From positions 62,001-126,000 of the forward strand of contig CAILMF010000058.1 in the NCBI GenBank assembly GCA_903835235.1: DNA of 64,000 bases. Direction: 5' to 3'. The notes beneath the pieces were generated by a model, which did no database searches, was not told the DNA's origin, and saw nothing but the letters and a program-made list of their open reading frames with translations. A program made the translations under genes and the position numbers. Position 1 is the stretch's first letter, and every line of letters starts with the position of its first letter. Source of the DNA: an uncultured Rhodospirillales bacterium (lineage in GTDB: Bacteria; Pseudomonadota; Alphaproteobacteria; Acetobacterales; Acetobacteraceae). Shown here piece by piece: positions 29,828 to 39,107 of this stretch.

Positions 29828-31606
29828 TCAAAGCGGCGCGCAGGCCTTGGCCAGCCAGGCGGCAGTCGCAGCGTCGCAGAGCGGCGCCACCTCGGCCAGC
29901 ACCCGCGCATGGTAGGAATCGACCCAGGCGCGCTGGCTTGCCCCCAGCATGGGCAAGTCGATCAAGGCGCGGTCATAGGGCGCCAGCGTCAGCGTCTCAA
30001 AGGCCAGGAACGGTTTTACCTGGTCCGGCAAGGTCGGCGCCTCGCCAACAAGCACCAGATTCTCGATCCGGATGCCGTAGTGGCCCGGCAGGTAGTAGCC
30101 AGGCTCATCCGACAAGATCATCCCCGGCTGCAAGGGCACCACCTTGGCGGCGCGCGAAATCCCCGCCGGCCCTTCATGAACTGACAGAAAACTGCCGATG
30201 CCGTGGCCGGTGCCATGGTCGTAGTCCAACCCGGCCTGCCACAGCGCCGCCCTTGCCAGCACGTCGATATGCGGCCCCGCCACGCCCTTGGGAAAACGCA
30301 GCGTCGCCAGCGCGATATGCCCCAGCAACACCCGCGTGAACCGCTCACGCAGGCCTGCCGGCGCTGGGCCAGGCCCGGTCCACAGCGTGCGGGTGATGTC
30401 CGTGGTGCCGTCCAAATACTGCCCACCGCTATCCAGCAGGAAGCACTCGTTGGCGTTGATCCGCCGGTCCGTCTCCGGCGTCACCCGGTAGTGCACGATC
30501 GCGCCATGCTCGCCGGCGCCAGAGATCGCCGGGAAGCTCTCGCCGCGGAACAGCGGTTGCGCCGCCCGGCAGGCCAGCAGCTTCGCCGCCGCCGAAAGCT
30601 CGGTCTGCCCGCCCGCCGGCGCCGCGGCGCTGAACCAGGCCAGGAAGGCCGCCATCGCCGCCCCATCCCGCCGATGTGCCGCCCGCGCGCCGTCCTGCTC
30701 CACCGGGTTCTTGCAGGCACGCGGCAGGCGGCAGGGGTCCTCGCCGTCGCGCGGCTCGGCACCGGCCTCGCGCAGCGTCTGCACGAACCAGGCCGGCGTC
30801 GCCTCGGCATCCACCCTCACCCGCTGACCATCCAGCGCCGCCAACGCCGCCGGCAACTCGGCGCGCGGCCGCACCTGCACCTCGTTGCCCAGATGCGCCC
30901 GGGTCTCGGCCGGCACCTTCACCGGGTCCAGGAACAGTTCTACTCGTGCATCCGCGTGCAGCAGCGCGAAGCACAACGCCAGCGGCGTATTCTCCAGGTC
31001 GGCGCCGCGGATGTTCAGCAGCCAGGCGGCGCTGTGCGGGTCGGCCAGCACGGCAGCGGCCTCGCCGGCCTCGCGCAGCGCCTTGGCCGCCTCGGCCCGC
31101 TTGGTCGCTGCCTCCACCCCGGCATAGGCCACCGGATGCGGCACTGCGGCGGCCAGCGGCGGCGCCGGCCGGTCGGCCCAGACCGCGTCCAGCGGGTTGG
31201 CCGCCAGCGCCACCATCTCCACGCCCTCCGGCGAAAGCCGCCGCAGCCCGGCCTCGCTCAGCAGCCAGGGGTCGTAGCCCACGCGCAGCCCCGCCGCGTG
31301 CTGCTTCAGCCAGGCGCCGGGCGGGTTCTCGGTGATGTGGCGCTGTTCCCAAATGGCGGCGTCGCTCTGCTGCGCCGCCTGGGTGGTGTAGCGGCCATCG
31401 GTGAACAGCGCGGCACGCTCCGCCAGCACCACCGCCAGCCCGGCACTGCCGGTGAAGCCGGTCAGCCAGGCCAGCCGCTCCCCGGAAGCCGGCACGTATT
31501 CGCCCAGGAACTCATCGGCGCGCGGCACCACGAAGCCATCCACCCCTGCCTCGGCCAGCCGCGCCCGCAGGGCGGCGATTCGCTGCGCCGGGGTCACGCC
31601 TGACAT
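29828..31606 (-). CDS. Aminopeptidase P family (M24) peptidase
   Basis: A 592-residue Xaa-Pro aminopeptidase of the long, three-domain type found from bacteria to eukaryotes. Two creatinase-like N-terminal domains precede the pita-bread catalytic domain. The metal ligands lie in FLLDSGGQYLDGTTDITRT (two Asp), GHGIGSFLSVHEGP (His) and the terminal Glu-containing GIRIENLV. It removes N-terminal residues preceding proline and is cytoplasmic. It is divergent to the DUF1127 gene. Confidence 0.92.
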   Translation of the reverse strand: MSGVTPAQRIAALRARLAEAGVDGFVVPRADEFLGEYVPASGERLAWLTGFTGSAGLAVVLAERAALFTDGRYTTQAAQQSDAAIWEQRHITENPPGAWLKQHAAGLRVGYDPWLLSEAGLRRLSPEGVEMVALAANPLDAVWADRPAPPLAAAVPHPVAYAGVEAATKRAEAAKALREAGEAAAVLADPHSAAWLLNIRGADLENTPLALCFALLHADARVELFLDPVKVPAETRAHLGNEVQVRPRAELPAALAALDGQRVRVDAEATPAWFVQTLREAGAEPRDGEDPCRLPRACKNPVEQDGARAAHRRDGAAMAAFLAWFSAAAPAGGQTELSAAAKLLACRAAQPLFRGESFPAISGAGEHGAIVHYRVTPETDRRINANECFLLDSGGQYLDGTTDITRTLWTGPGPAPAGLRERFTRVLLGHIALATLRFPKGVAGPHIDVLARAALWQAGLDYDHGTGHGIGSFLSVHEGPAGISRAAKVVPLQPGMILSDEPGYYLPGHYGIRIENLVLVGEAPTLPDQVKPFLAFETLTLAPYDRALIDLPMLGASQRAWVDSYHARVLAEVAPLCDAATAAWLAKACAPL

Positions 31607-31648
31607 CCGCTTAGTTGCTCATTCATATTTGCATCCATCCACATAATT

Positions 31649-31667
31649 CCATGCACTTGATGCATGG
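31649..31667. promoter_or_regulatory. Operator-like palindrome upstream of aminopeptidase P
   Basis: CCATGCA and TGCATGG form a perfect 7-base inverted repeat with spacer CTTGA. The site is in an unusually AT-rich part of the divergent spacer between aminopeptidase P and the DUF1127 gene. A dimeric regulator could bind here. Confidence 0.35.
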
Positions 31668-31774
31668 CTAGGCTGTCGCCTTGGCGTATTGAACCGGCTC
31701 CGACCAGGCGTATCTCGCGGCTGCGAAATGCCCGACGGCCATTCCCGGTCCGTCGAACCCTGAGGATACCGACA

Positions 31775-32047
31775 ATGAGCGCCCGCATCACCAAGGCGGA
31801 AGTGGCTTTCCTGTTTCCCTTCCCGCGCAGCGACGCGGCGGACCGGAACGAGGCGCTGCACCTGGCCGTGGCCCGCGCGCATCAGGCGGCCGTTGTCGCC
31901 ACCTTCCACCGCCTGGCCGAACGCGTGCTGGGCTGGCCCGCCCGCGCCCGCGCCCGGGCCGAGCTCACCGAGATGGGCAGCCGCGAACTGGCCGATCTCG
32001 GCCTGACCCGCGCCGAGATCGACGCCGCGGTCGAAGGCCACCGCTGA
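31775..32047 (+). CDS. DUF1127-type small protein
   Basis: A 90-residue protein. The C-terminal third, ARARAELTEMGSRELADLGLTRAEI, is the DUF1127 motif, an Arg-rich helix that in some relatives binds RNA or proteins. The N-terminal part (KAEVAFLFPFPRSDAADRNEAL) is unlike short DUF1127 proteins. GAGGA lies 8 bases before the ATG at 31775. A longer in-frame start at 31664 lacks such a signal. The exact role is unknown. Confidence 0.83.
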   Translation: MSARITKAEVAFLFPFPRSDAADRNEALHLAVARAHQAAVVATFHRLAERVLGWPARARARAELTEMGSRELADLGLTRAEIDAAVEGHR

Positions 32048-32147
32048 GCCTGGCGCGGGGAGGTTTCGCCTCCCCCGCGTCCCGCGCATGACGGGCACGG
32101 CGTGAACCGCCGTTGTCGTTGCGGCCTTGCCACGCTGTGATGGTGGC

Positions 32148-33335
32148 ATGAAAGCTTCCATCTGGGCCGTGGTCATCGCCGCAGCCGCCTCCATCAGCCT
32201 GGCGCTCGGCATCCGCCAGACCTTCGGGCTGTTCGTGCTGCCGCTGGCCACCGAGCAGGGCATCGCCCCCGGCCTGCTCGGCGCCGCCATTGCCCTGCAC
32301 AACCTGGCCTGGGGCCTGGCGCAGCCGATGGGCGGCGCCCTGGGCGACCGCTACGGCGCCGGCCGGGTCATGGCCGTGGGCGGTGCCTGCATGGCGCTCG
32401 GCCTCGGCCTGGTCGCCTTCGCCCCCGGCAGCGCCAGCGTGGTCATCGGCATCGGCATCCTCACCGGCATCGGCGTGGCCGGCGCCGGCACCGGTGCGGT
32501 GCTGGCCGCCGTCGGCCGCGCCGCGCCGCTGGAACGCCGGGGCGAGATGATCGGCCTGGCCAGCGCCGGCGGCTCGCTCGGCCAGGCGGCCATGGTGCCG
32601 TTCGCGGACCAGCTCATCGGCGCCTGGGGCGCCACGACAGCGCTGGCCGGGCTGGCGTTGGCGGCCGTGGCGGTCATCCCCATCGCCCGCACCGTGGAAT
32701 GGCGGCCGACCGCCGCCGCGGCGAAGGCCGCCGCCGGCCTGGCCGGGCTGCCCGCCCTGGCCCGCCGCGCCCTGGCCGACCGCGACTTCGCCCTTCTGAC
32801 CGGCGGCTTCTTCGCGTGTGGCTTCCAGCTGGCCTTCCTGACCGTGCACCTGCCCAGCCACCTGACCCTGTGCGGCATGCCCGCCATGGGCGCCATGGCG
32901 CTGATGACGGTGGGGCTGTTCAACATTCCCGGCAGTTGGGTCTGCGGCCGCGCCAGCGACTACATCCGGCCGGAGATCGCGCTGGGCGCGATCTACCTGG
33001 TGCGCAGCCTGGCCATCGCGGTGTTCGCGGCCACGGTGCCGAGCGAACTCGGCACCATCATCTTCGCGGCCGTCATGGGCTTCGTCTGGCTCGGCACCAT
33101 TCCGCTGACCAATGCCGCCATTGCCCGCCGCTTCGGCATGACCGACCTGGGCGCGCTCTACGGCGTCTGCTTCCTCAGCCACCAGGTCGGCGGCTTCCTC
33201 GGCGCCGGCAGCGGCGCGCTGCTGATCCAATACGCCGGCAATTACGACGCCTTCTGGCCGGTCATGGTCGTGGTCGGCGTCAGTGCCACCGCGATGAACT
33301 GGATGGCGCGGCCACCGGCGCAGGCGATGGCGTAA
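32148..33335 (+). CDS. MFS transporter
   Basis: A 395-residue twelve-helix transporter. The first helix is WAVVIAAAASISLALGIRQTFGLFVLPL. The family motif GDRYGAGRVMAVGG lies in the 2-3 loop, and the central loop is around VEWRPTAAA. The IRQTFGLF element occurs in the OFA/oxalate-formate type and in cyanate-permease-like groups, but the substrate is not readable. The ATG at 32148 is preferred to a TTG at 32127. Two tandem GC hairpins follow the stop. Confidence 0.88.
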   Translation: MKASIWAVVIAAAASISLALGIRQTFGLFVLPLATEQGIAPGLLGAAIALHNLAWGLAQPMGGALGDRYGAGRVMAVGGACMALGLGLVAFAPGSASVVIGIGILTGIGVAGAGTGAVLAAVGRAAPLERRGEMIGLASAGGSLGQAAMVPFADQLIGAWGATTALAGLALAAVAVIPIARTVEWRPTAAAAKAAAGLAGLPALARRALADRDFALLTGGFFACGFQLAFLTVHLPSHLTLCGMPAMGAMALMTVGLFNIPGSWVCGRASDYIRPEIALGAIYLVRSLAIAVFAATVPSELGTIIFAAVMGFVWLGTIPLTNAAIARRFGMTDLGALYGVCFLSHQVGGFLGAGSGALLIQYAGNYDAFWPVMVVVGVSATAMNWMARPPAQAMA

Positions 33336-33380
33336 CCGCCCTGGCCCGGGCGGATGGCCTGACCGCCCTGGCCCGGGCGG
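33335..33380 (+). terminator. Two tandem GC hairpins after the MFS gene
   Basis: ACCGCCCTGGCCCGGGCGG occurs at 33335-33353 and again at 33362-33380. Each copy can fold with CCGCCC pairing GGGCGG. There is no T-run, so termination is possible but not classical. Confidence 0.35.
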
Positions 33381-33462
33381 GTGACACAAGTCCCGCGGTT
33401 GTCGCGTTGACCGCCGCGGCCGCCCCGGCCTGAATGCCGCCGCGCAACTGAGGCAGCACCGC

Positions 33463-34002
33463 ATGAGCCAGGTCATCGCCGTCAGCCGGCACGCCAACTA
33501 CAGCTTCTCCAAGCCCAATGCCGCCAGCATCACCCTGCTGGCCGGCCTGGGCGTTGCCGGCGATATCCACGCCGGCGAGCTGGTAAAGCATCGCAGCCGC
33601 GTGGCGCGCGACCCCACGGTGCCCAATCTGCGCCAGGTCCACCTGCTGCATGCCGAGCTGTTCGACGAACTGGCCGCGAAGGGCTTTTCCCTCACCCCCG
33701 GCGCCATCGGCGAGAACGTGACCACCCGTGGCCTGGACCTGCTGGCGCTGCCGCAGGGCACGCTGCTGCGGCTGGGCGCCGAGGCGCTGCTCCGCGTCAC
33801 CGGCCTGCGCAACCCCTGCCTGCAACTGGACCGCTTCGCCCCCGGGCTGATGGCCGCGACCCTGGACCGCACGCCGGACGGCAAGCTGGTGCGCAAGGCC
33901 GGCATCATGGCCGTGGTGGTGCAAGGCGGTGAGGTCCGCCCCGGCGACCCCCTCACCGTGACCCTGCCCGAAGGGCCGACCCTGCCGCTGGAGCCGGTCT
34001 AG
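33463..34002 (+). CDS. MOSC-domain protein
   Basis: A 179-residue protein made of one MOSC domain, the fold that binds the molybdenum cofactor or its sulfur. It has GDIHAGELVKHRSR, RQVHLLHAELFDELA, GAIGENVTTRG and the conserved Cys in LRNPCLQLD near the middle. Small MOSC proteins may deliver sulfur to metal cofactors. A molybdenum hydroxylase cluster lies 14 kb away, but a link is only a guess. Confidence 0.9.
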   Translation: MSQVIAVSRHANYSFSKPNAASITLLAGLGVAGDIHAGELVKHRSRVARDPTVPNLRQVHLLHAELFDELAAKGFSLTPGAIGENVTTRGLDLLALPQGTLLRLGAEALLRVTGLRNPCLQLDRFAPGLMAATLDRTPDGKLVRKAGIMAVVVQGGEVRPGDPLTVTLPEGPTLPLEPV

Positions 34003-34056
34003 CCAGCCGCGCGCCCTGGTGCTTGCATGCCGCCCAGCATCCCAGGAGGAAGTCCA

Positions 34057-34944
34057 ATGGCATCCCGCCCCGCCCAATTGCGTGCGCTGCTGGCCTCCGG
34101 CCGCATGGTCGTCGCCCCCGGCGCCTATGACTGCATCACCGGCCGGCTGATCGAGCAGGCCGGCTTCAACTGCATCTACATGACCGGCGCCGGCACCTCG
34201 GCCACGCTCGGCTTCCCCGACTACGGCCTGATCACGCAAACGGAAATGACAGCGAACGCCGGCCGCATCGCCCGCGCCACGAAAATCCCGGTCATCGCGG
34301 ATGCCGATACCGGCTACGGCAACGAGCTCAACGTCTTCCGCACGGTGCAGGAATACGAACGCGAAGGCGTCGCCGGCATCCATATCGAGGACCAGGTGAC
34401 GCCGAAGCGCTGCGGCCACCTGGACGGCAAGGAAGTCATCAGCATCGAGGATTACGCGGCGAAAATCCGCGCCGCCGCCGATGCCCGCCGCGACCCCGAC
34501 TTCCTGATCATCGCCCGCACCGATGCCCGCGCCGTCACCAGCTTCGACGACGCCATCGCCCGCGCCAATGCCGCCATCGAGGCCGGCGCCGACATGGCCT
34601 TCGTCGAGGCCATGCAGACCATGGCGGAACTGGAAGCGGTGCCGAAACTGGTGCGCGGGCCGTGCATGCTGAACATCGTCCACGGCGGCAAGACGCCGGA
34701 AGTGCCGTTGGATGTGGCGGAAGCCGCCGGCTACAAGCTGACCATTCTGCCGGGCATGCTGCTGCGCACGATCATCGGCGCCTGCGACGCGGTGCTGCAG
34801 GGCATCCAGGCCGGCAAGGGCTATCCCTCCGGCGCTCACATGGGCAAGCCCGCGGAAATCTTCCACCGCATGGGCGCCGATGAATGGCTGCCCCGCCGCA
34901 ACAAGTACCGCGATCCCCTCGAAAACAAGGCCGCGGCGGAGTAG
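34057..34944 (+). CDS. Isocitrate lyase/phosphoenolpyruvate mutase-family enzyme
   Basis: A 295-residue barrel enzyme that cleaves or rearranges small 2-hydroxy or 2-keto acids. It has VADADTGYGN-like VIADADTGYGN at residues 79-89, IEDQ with the catalytic-loop motif K117-R-C-G-H121, and IARTDAR. The Cys and His of the loop are kept, favouring lyase chemistry (methylisocitrate lyase or oxaloacetate-decarboxylase-like) over mutase. AGGAGGA lies 6 bases before the ATG at 34057. It is followed at once by a dioxygenase and a binding protein. Confidence 0.9.
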   Translation: MASRPAQLRALLASGRMVVAPGAYDCITGRLIEQAGFNCIYMTGAGTSATLGFPDYGLITQTEMTANAGRIARATKIPVIADADTGYGNELNVFRTVQEYEREGVAGIHIEDQVTPKRCGHLDGKEVISIEDYAAKIRAAADARRDPDFLIIARTDARAVTSFDDAIARANAAIEAGADMAFVEAMQTMAELEAVPKLVRGPCMLNIVHGGKTPEVPLDVAEAAGYKLTILPGMLLRTIIGACDAVLQGIQAGKGYPSGAHMGKPAEIFHRMGADEWLPRRNKYRDPLENKAAAE

Positions 34945-34949
34945 CCCCG

Positions 34950-36032
34950 GTGCGCCCGATCGGCGCCGGCACCCCGGCGGAATGGGACGCGGCCAGCCTG
35001 GCCGCCGACCATGGCTGGCTGTTCCAGCTGGACGACGCCGCCCGCGCCGACCTGCTGGCCGCGGTCAAGCGCGCCTACGACCCGGCCCGCCCGCTGTTCA
35101 GTTACACCCGGGAAGAGTTCGCCCTCGGCCGCGCCGAGGCGACGATCCGCGCCGCGGTGCGCGAAACCTTCGACGGCCGCGGCATCTCCCTGCTGCGCGG
35201 CATGCCGCGGGACGGGCTGAGCGAGCAGGAATTCGAGTTCCTGACCTGGGGCGTCGGCCTGCACCTCGGCGTTGCCCGGCCGCAGAGCAAGGCCAGCCAG
35301 TACATCAGCCAGGTCCGCAACATCGGCACCGACTACCGCAGCCCCACCGGCCGCGGCTATTCCAGCAATGCCGAGCTGGACTTCCACACCGACGGCGCCG
35401 ACCTGATCGTGCTGACCTGCTACAATCAGGCGCGCGCCGGCGGCATGAGCATGTGCAGCTCCTCCCTGACCGCGCACAACCTGATGCTGCGCGAGGCGCC
35501 GGCGCTGCTGGAGCTGCTCTACGGCGCCTTCAACTACAGCCGCCAGGCGGAGCAGGCGCCGGGGGAGGCACCGCACTTCACCTGCCCGATCTATGGCGTG
35601 GCCGAGGACCGGCTGTTCGGCCGCTGGGTCCGCAACCGGGTGGAGCAGGCGCAGAAGCTGCCTGGCGTGCCGCAGCTGAGCGCGCAGCAGCGAGAGGCGC
35701 TGGACCTGCTGGACACCGTGGTGCGCCGCCCCGCGCTGATGTACCCCTTCTTCCTGCAGCCCGGCGACATGCAGTTGCTGCACAACCACACCACGCTGCA
35801 CAGCCGCACCGAGTTCGAGGACCACGACGAGCCGGAAAAGCGCCGCCTGCTGTACCGGCTGTGGCTGGCCCCGCCCAACAGCCGCCGCCTGCCGCCCGGC
35901 TGGGTGGAGCCGTACAAATCCTGCGAACCAGGCGCGGTGCGCGGCGGCATCCGCGGCCAGGACTGGAACGCCGAGAAGCAGGGCTATGAGCGCCGCCAGG
36001 CCGCCGCGCTGGGCATGACATGGGCTGCCTGA
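34950..36032 (+). CDS. TauD-family Fe(II)/2-oxoglutarate-dependent dioxygenase
   Basis: A 360-residue oxygenase. The iron triad is His146-Thr-Asp148 (LDFHTDGAD) and a distal His in LLHNHTTLHSRTEFED, followed by the Arg-rich PEKRRLLYRLW. GTG at 34950, 5 bases after the previous stop, is the likely start because upstream frames lie inside the lyase gene. The long N-terminal region before HxD (140 residues) resembles the gamma-butyrobetaine-like TauD group. The substrate is unknown. Confidence 0.88.
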   Translation: MRPIGAGTPAEWDAASLAADHGWLFQLDDAARADLLAAVKRAYDPARPLFSYTREEFALGRAEATIRAAVRETFDGRGISLLRGMPRDGLSEQEFEFLTWGVGLHLGVARPQSKASQYISQVRNIGTDYRSPTGRGYSSNAELDFHTDGADLIVLTCYNQARAGGMSMCSSSLTAHNLMLREAPALLELLYGAFNYSRQAEQAPGEAPHFTCPIYGVAEDRLFGRWVRNRVEQAQKLPGVPQLSAQQREALDLLDTVVRRPALMYPFFLQPGDMQLLHNHTTLHSRTEFEDHDEPEKRRLLYRLWLAPPNSRRLPPGWVEPYKSCEPGAVRGGIRGQDWNAEKQGYERRQAAALGMTWAA

Positions 36033-36982
36033 GCCGCCGTACGCTGGCGGCGCTGCTGGCCAGCACGGCCGCCGCCGTCGCGCAGGAAGCCTGGCCCAGC
36101 CGGCCCATCCGCATCATCGTGCCCTACAGCCCCGGCGGCGGCACCGACCTGGTCACCCGCAGCCTGGCCGAGGCATCGCGCGCCGCGCTGGGCCAGCCCC
36201 TGCTGGTGGAGAACCGCCCCGGCGGCAATGGCGTGGTCGGCAGCGACGCCGTCGCCCGCGCCGAGCCGGACGGCTACCTGCTGCTGGTGGTCACCAGCGG
36301 CCATGTGCCGCTGCGCTACACCGTGCCCAACCTGCCCTTCCACCCCGTGCGCGATTTCACGCCGGTGGTGCTGCTCTCGCGCTTTCCGGTCGTGCTCGTC
36401 GCCAGCGCCACGGCGCCGTTCCAGGACGCGGCGGGCATGGTCGCCTATGCCCGCGCCAACCCCGGCAAGCTCAGCTACGGCACCACCACGGCGGCCAACA
36501 GCTTCGCCGGCCAGGATTTTGCCCGCCAGGCCGGGCTGGTGATGACTGAAGTACCGTACCGGGGCGCCGGGCCGATGCTGCCGGACGTGATGGCGGGCCA
36601 CCTGTCGCTGGCCTGGTCCAGCCCGGAATCCGCCCGCGCGCAGATGGGCAGCGGCCGGCTGCGGATCATCGGCATCGCCAATGCGGAACCCTCGCCGCTG
36701 CTGCCCGGCGTGCCCAGCCTGGCGCAGGTGGCCGGGCTGGCGGAATACGACCACCCCGGCTGGTACGGCATGTTCGCCCCGCCGGGCCTGCCGGCCGCCA
36801 TCACCCAGCGCCTGGCCGCTGCCATCGCCGGCGCCGCGGCAGACCCGGCCATGCAGGCCCGGCTGCGGGAAATGGGCATGGATGGCGTGGTTGAACCGCC
36901 CGCCCGCTTCGCCGCGCTGCTGGAACGCGAGGACGCGAAATGGGCGCGCGCCGCCGCGCAGGGCCTGTTGCGCGGCGGTTAG
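36020..36982 (+). CDS. Bug-family substrate-binding protein
   Basis: A 320-residue periplasmic binding protein. The signal peptide is MGCLSRRTLAALLASTAAAVA, followed by PSRPIRIIVPYSPGGGTDLVTR and LLVENRPGGNGVVG. It overlaps the preceding dioxygenase gene by 13 bases, so the lyase, dioxygenase and binding protein form a coupled unit. That arrangement suggests uptake of a compound oxidised by the dioxygenase. Its 3' end overlaps the convergent binding-protein gene by 4 bases. Confidence 0.92.
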   Translation: MGCLSRRTLAALLASTAAAVAQEAWPSRPIRIIVPYSPGGGTDLVTRSLAEASRAALGQPLLVENRPGGNGVVGSDAVARAEPDGYLLLVVTSGHVPLRYTVPNLPFHPVRDFTPVVLLSRFPVVLVASATAPFQDAAGMVAYARANPGKLSYGTTTAANSFAGQDFARQAGLVMTEVPYRGAGPMLPDVMAGHLSLAWSSPESARAQMGSGRLRIIGIANAEPSPLLPGVPSLAQVAGLAEYDHPGWYGMFAPPGLPAAITQRLAAAIAGAAADPAMQARLREMGMDGVVEPPARFAALLEREDAKWARAAAQGLLRGG

Positions 36983-37935
36983 CCCAGGCTGATGCCGGCG
37001 GCGCGGATCACCTGCTCCACCGGCCCGCGCAGCTTTTCCAGGAAGGCCGAAAAGCCTTCCGGCGTGCTGCCGGACATGATCGCGCCGGCGGCGTCCATGC
37101 GTTGGCGCACGCCGGCATCGCGGCAGGCCTCCGCATTGGCGGCGGCCAGCTTGCGGCAGATCTCCATCGGCACGCCGCGGGCGGCGAACAGCCCGTTCCA
37201 GTCGTTCATGTCGAAGCCTGGCGCCACCGTCTCGCTGATGGTCGGCACATCCGGCAGCGTCGGCACCCGCTGGCTGCTGGTGACGGCCAATATCCGCGCC
37301 CGCCCCGCCTGCACCGGCGGGCGAATGGAGTTGGTGGTGATCAGCACGCTGTCGATGACGCCGGCGGCGATGTCCCGCGCCGCATCGGCACCGCCACGAT
37401 ACGGCGTGTGCAGCCAGCGCACGCCGACGCGCCGGCCGAATTCCTCGCCGGCCAAATGCGCCATGCCGGCGGCGGGCGGCGTGCCCCAGCTGACCTTGTT
37501 GGGGTTGGCGCGCATGTAGGCGACGAACTCGCGGATGTCCTTGGCTGGGAAGTCGTGCTTCACCGCGATGACCTGCGGAAAGTCGCAGATCTGGCTGACC
37601 GGGATGAAGTCCTGCCGATAGTCGAACGGGGCGGGATGCATCAGCACCGGGTTGGTCAGCTGGTTCGCCGCATCCACCAGGAAGGTGTAGCCATCGCGCG
37701 GCGACTGCATCACGGCGCTTTCCGCCACCACCGCATTGCCGCCGGTGCGGTTCTCGATGACGACGGACTGGCCCAGGATCTCCTGGATCTTCTGCCCCAC
37801 CGCCCGCGCCGCCGTGTCCGCGGCCCCTCCGGCGGCAAAGGCGACGACGAAGCGGATGGTCCGGCTTGGCCAGGCCTCCTGCGCCAGGGCGGGGGCCGCC
37901 AGCATGGTGGCAAGCAATGCGCGACGACCCAGCAT
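36979..37935 (-). CDS. Bug-family substrate-binding protein after leuB
   Basis: A 318-residue periplasmic binding protein with signal MLGRRALLATMLAAPALA, followed by PSRTIRFVVAFAAGGAADTAAR and VVIENRTGGNAVVAES. The ATG at 37935 is 4 bases past the leuB stop, so it appears to ride at the end of the leucine unit. Leucine synthesis needs no such protein, and the ligand may be an organic acid. It is a tail-to-tail neighbour of another protein of the same family. Confidence 0.92.
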   Translation of the reverse strand: MLGRRALLATMLAAPALAQEAWPSRTIRFVVAFAAGGAADTAARAVGQKIQEILGQSVVIENRTGGNAVVAESAVMQSPRDGYTFLVDAANQLTNPVLMHPAPFDYRQDFIPVSQICDFPQVIAVKHDFPAKDIREFVAYMRANPNKVSWGTPPAAGMAHLAGEEFGRRVGVRWLHTPYRGGADAARDIAAGVIDSVLITTNSIRPPVQAGRARILAVTSSQRVPTLPDVPTISETVAPGFDMNDWNGLFAARGVPMEICRKLAAANAEACRDAGVRQRMDAAGAIMSGSTPEGFSAFLEKLRGPVEQVIRAAGISLG

Positions 37936-37939
37936 GGTG

Positions 37940-39022
37940 CTAGCCCTTCAGCTTGAGGATGGCGGCGGCAACCGCGTCGCCCATGGCCTCACAGCCCAGC
38001 CGCGTCGCGCCGGCTTCCATGATATCGCCGGTACGGTAGCCATCGGCCAGCACCTGGCGCACCGCGCGCTCCACCAGTTGCGCTTCCGCCTCCATGCCGC
38101 CGGAATGCCGCAGCATCATCGCGGTGGAGAGGATGCTGGCCAGCGGATTGGCCAAATCCTTGCCGGTAATGTCCGGCGCCGAGCCATGCACCGGCTCATA
38201 CAGCCCGCGCCCGCCCTCACCCAGCGACGCAGAGGGCAACATGCCGATGGAGCCCGTCAGCATCGCCGCGGCATCGGACAGAATATCGCCGAAGATGTTG
38301 CCGGTGACGATCACGTCGAAGTCGCGCGGGCGGCGGATCAGATGCATCGCCATCGCGTCCACGTATTCGTGCTTCAGCTCCACATCCGGGTAGTCGCGGC
38401 TGACCTCGATCGCCACTTCGCGCCACAGCTGGCTGGTCTCAAGCACATTCGCCTTGTCCACGCTGCACAGCTTGCGCCGGCGCATCCGCGCCGCCTTGAA
38501 GCCGGCATGCAGCACCCGGCGGATTTCGCCCTCGGTGTAGCGCATGGTGTTGATGCCCACGCGCTGGCCATCAGCGTCCCGGCTGACGCCGCGCGGCGTG
38601 CCGAAATAGATGTCGCCGGTCAGCTCGCGCAGCACCACCAGGTCCACGCCCTCGATCGCCTCGCGCTTCAGCGTGGAAGCGCCGATGAGTTCCGGAAAGG
38701 CAAAGCACGGCCGGAAATTGGCGTAGAGGTCCAGGTGCTTGCGCAGCCGCAGCAGCCCATGGCCGCCACGCGATTCCGCCGGGCGCAGGTCGCTCTCATA
38801 GGTACCGGCGGCGCCGAACAGGATCGCGTCCGCGCGGCCCGCCATCTCCAGCGTGGCTTCCGGCAGCGGGTCGCCGAATTTGTCGTAGGCGGCGTCGCCG
38901 ATCAGCCCTTCCGCCATCTCGAATTGCGGGCCGCTATTGGCGGAAACGGCGCGCAACGCCTTGACCGATTGCGCGGTGACTTCCGGCCCGATGCCATCGC
39001 CGCCGAGAACTGCAATTTTCAT
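37940..39022 (-). CDS. leuB: 3-isopropylmalate dehydrogenase
   Basis: Third step of leucine synthesis, NAD-dependent oxidation and decarboxylation of 3-isopropylmalate in the cytoplasm. The 360-residue enzyme has GGDGIGPEV at the start and the active-site segment [36 protein letters not shown] and [30 protein letters not shown] follow. The residues ending in [15 protein letters not shown] complete the signature. It follows leuD by 85 bases. Confidence 0.97.
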   Translation of the reverse strand: MKIAVLGGDGIGPEVTAQSVKALRAVSANSGPQFEMAEGLIGDAAYDKFGDPLPEATLEMAGRADAILFGAAGTYESDLRPAESRGGHGLLRLRKHLDLYANFRPCFAFPELIGASTLKREAIEGVDLVVLRELTGDIYFGTPRGVSRDADGQRVGINTMRYTEGEIRRVLHAGFKAARMRRRKLCSVDKANVLETSQLWREVAIEVSRDYPDVELKHEYVDAMAMHLIRRPRDFDVIVTGNIFGDILSDAAAMLTGSIGMLPSASLGEGGRGLYEPVHGSAPDITGKDLANPLASILSTAMMLRHSGGMEAEAQLVERAVRQVLADGYRTGDIMEAGATRLGCEAMGDAVAAAILKLKG

Positions 39023-39107
39023 CGGGTCGCCTCCGGCGAGGCCGATTGGTTTGACGCATGCGTCGAACGCTCTCCGCGCCCTGCGGCGCTCCGACCATCA
39101 AGCGGCT

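Noticed and set aside
39053-39064. GACGCATGCGTC palindrome between leuD and leuB
   Set aside because: Twelve bases of self-complementarity are easily found by chance in such GC-rich DNA, and no second site supports an operator.
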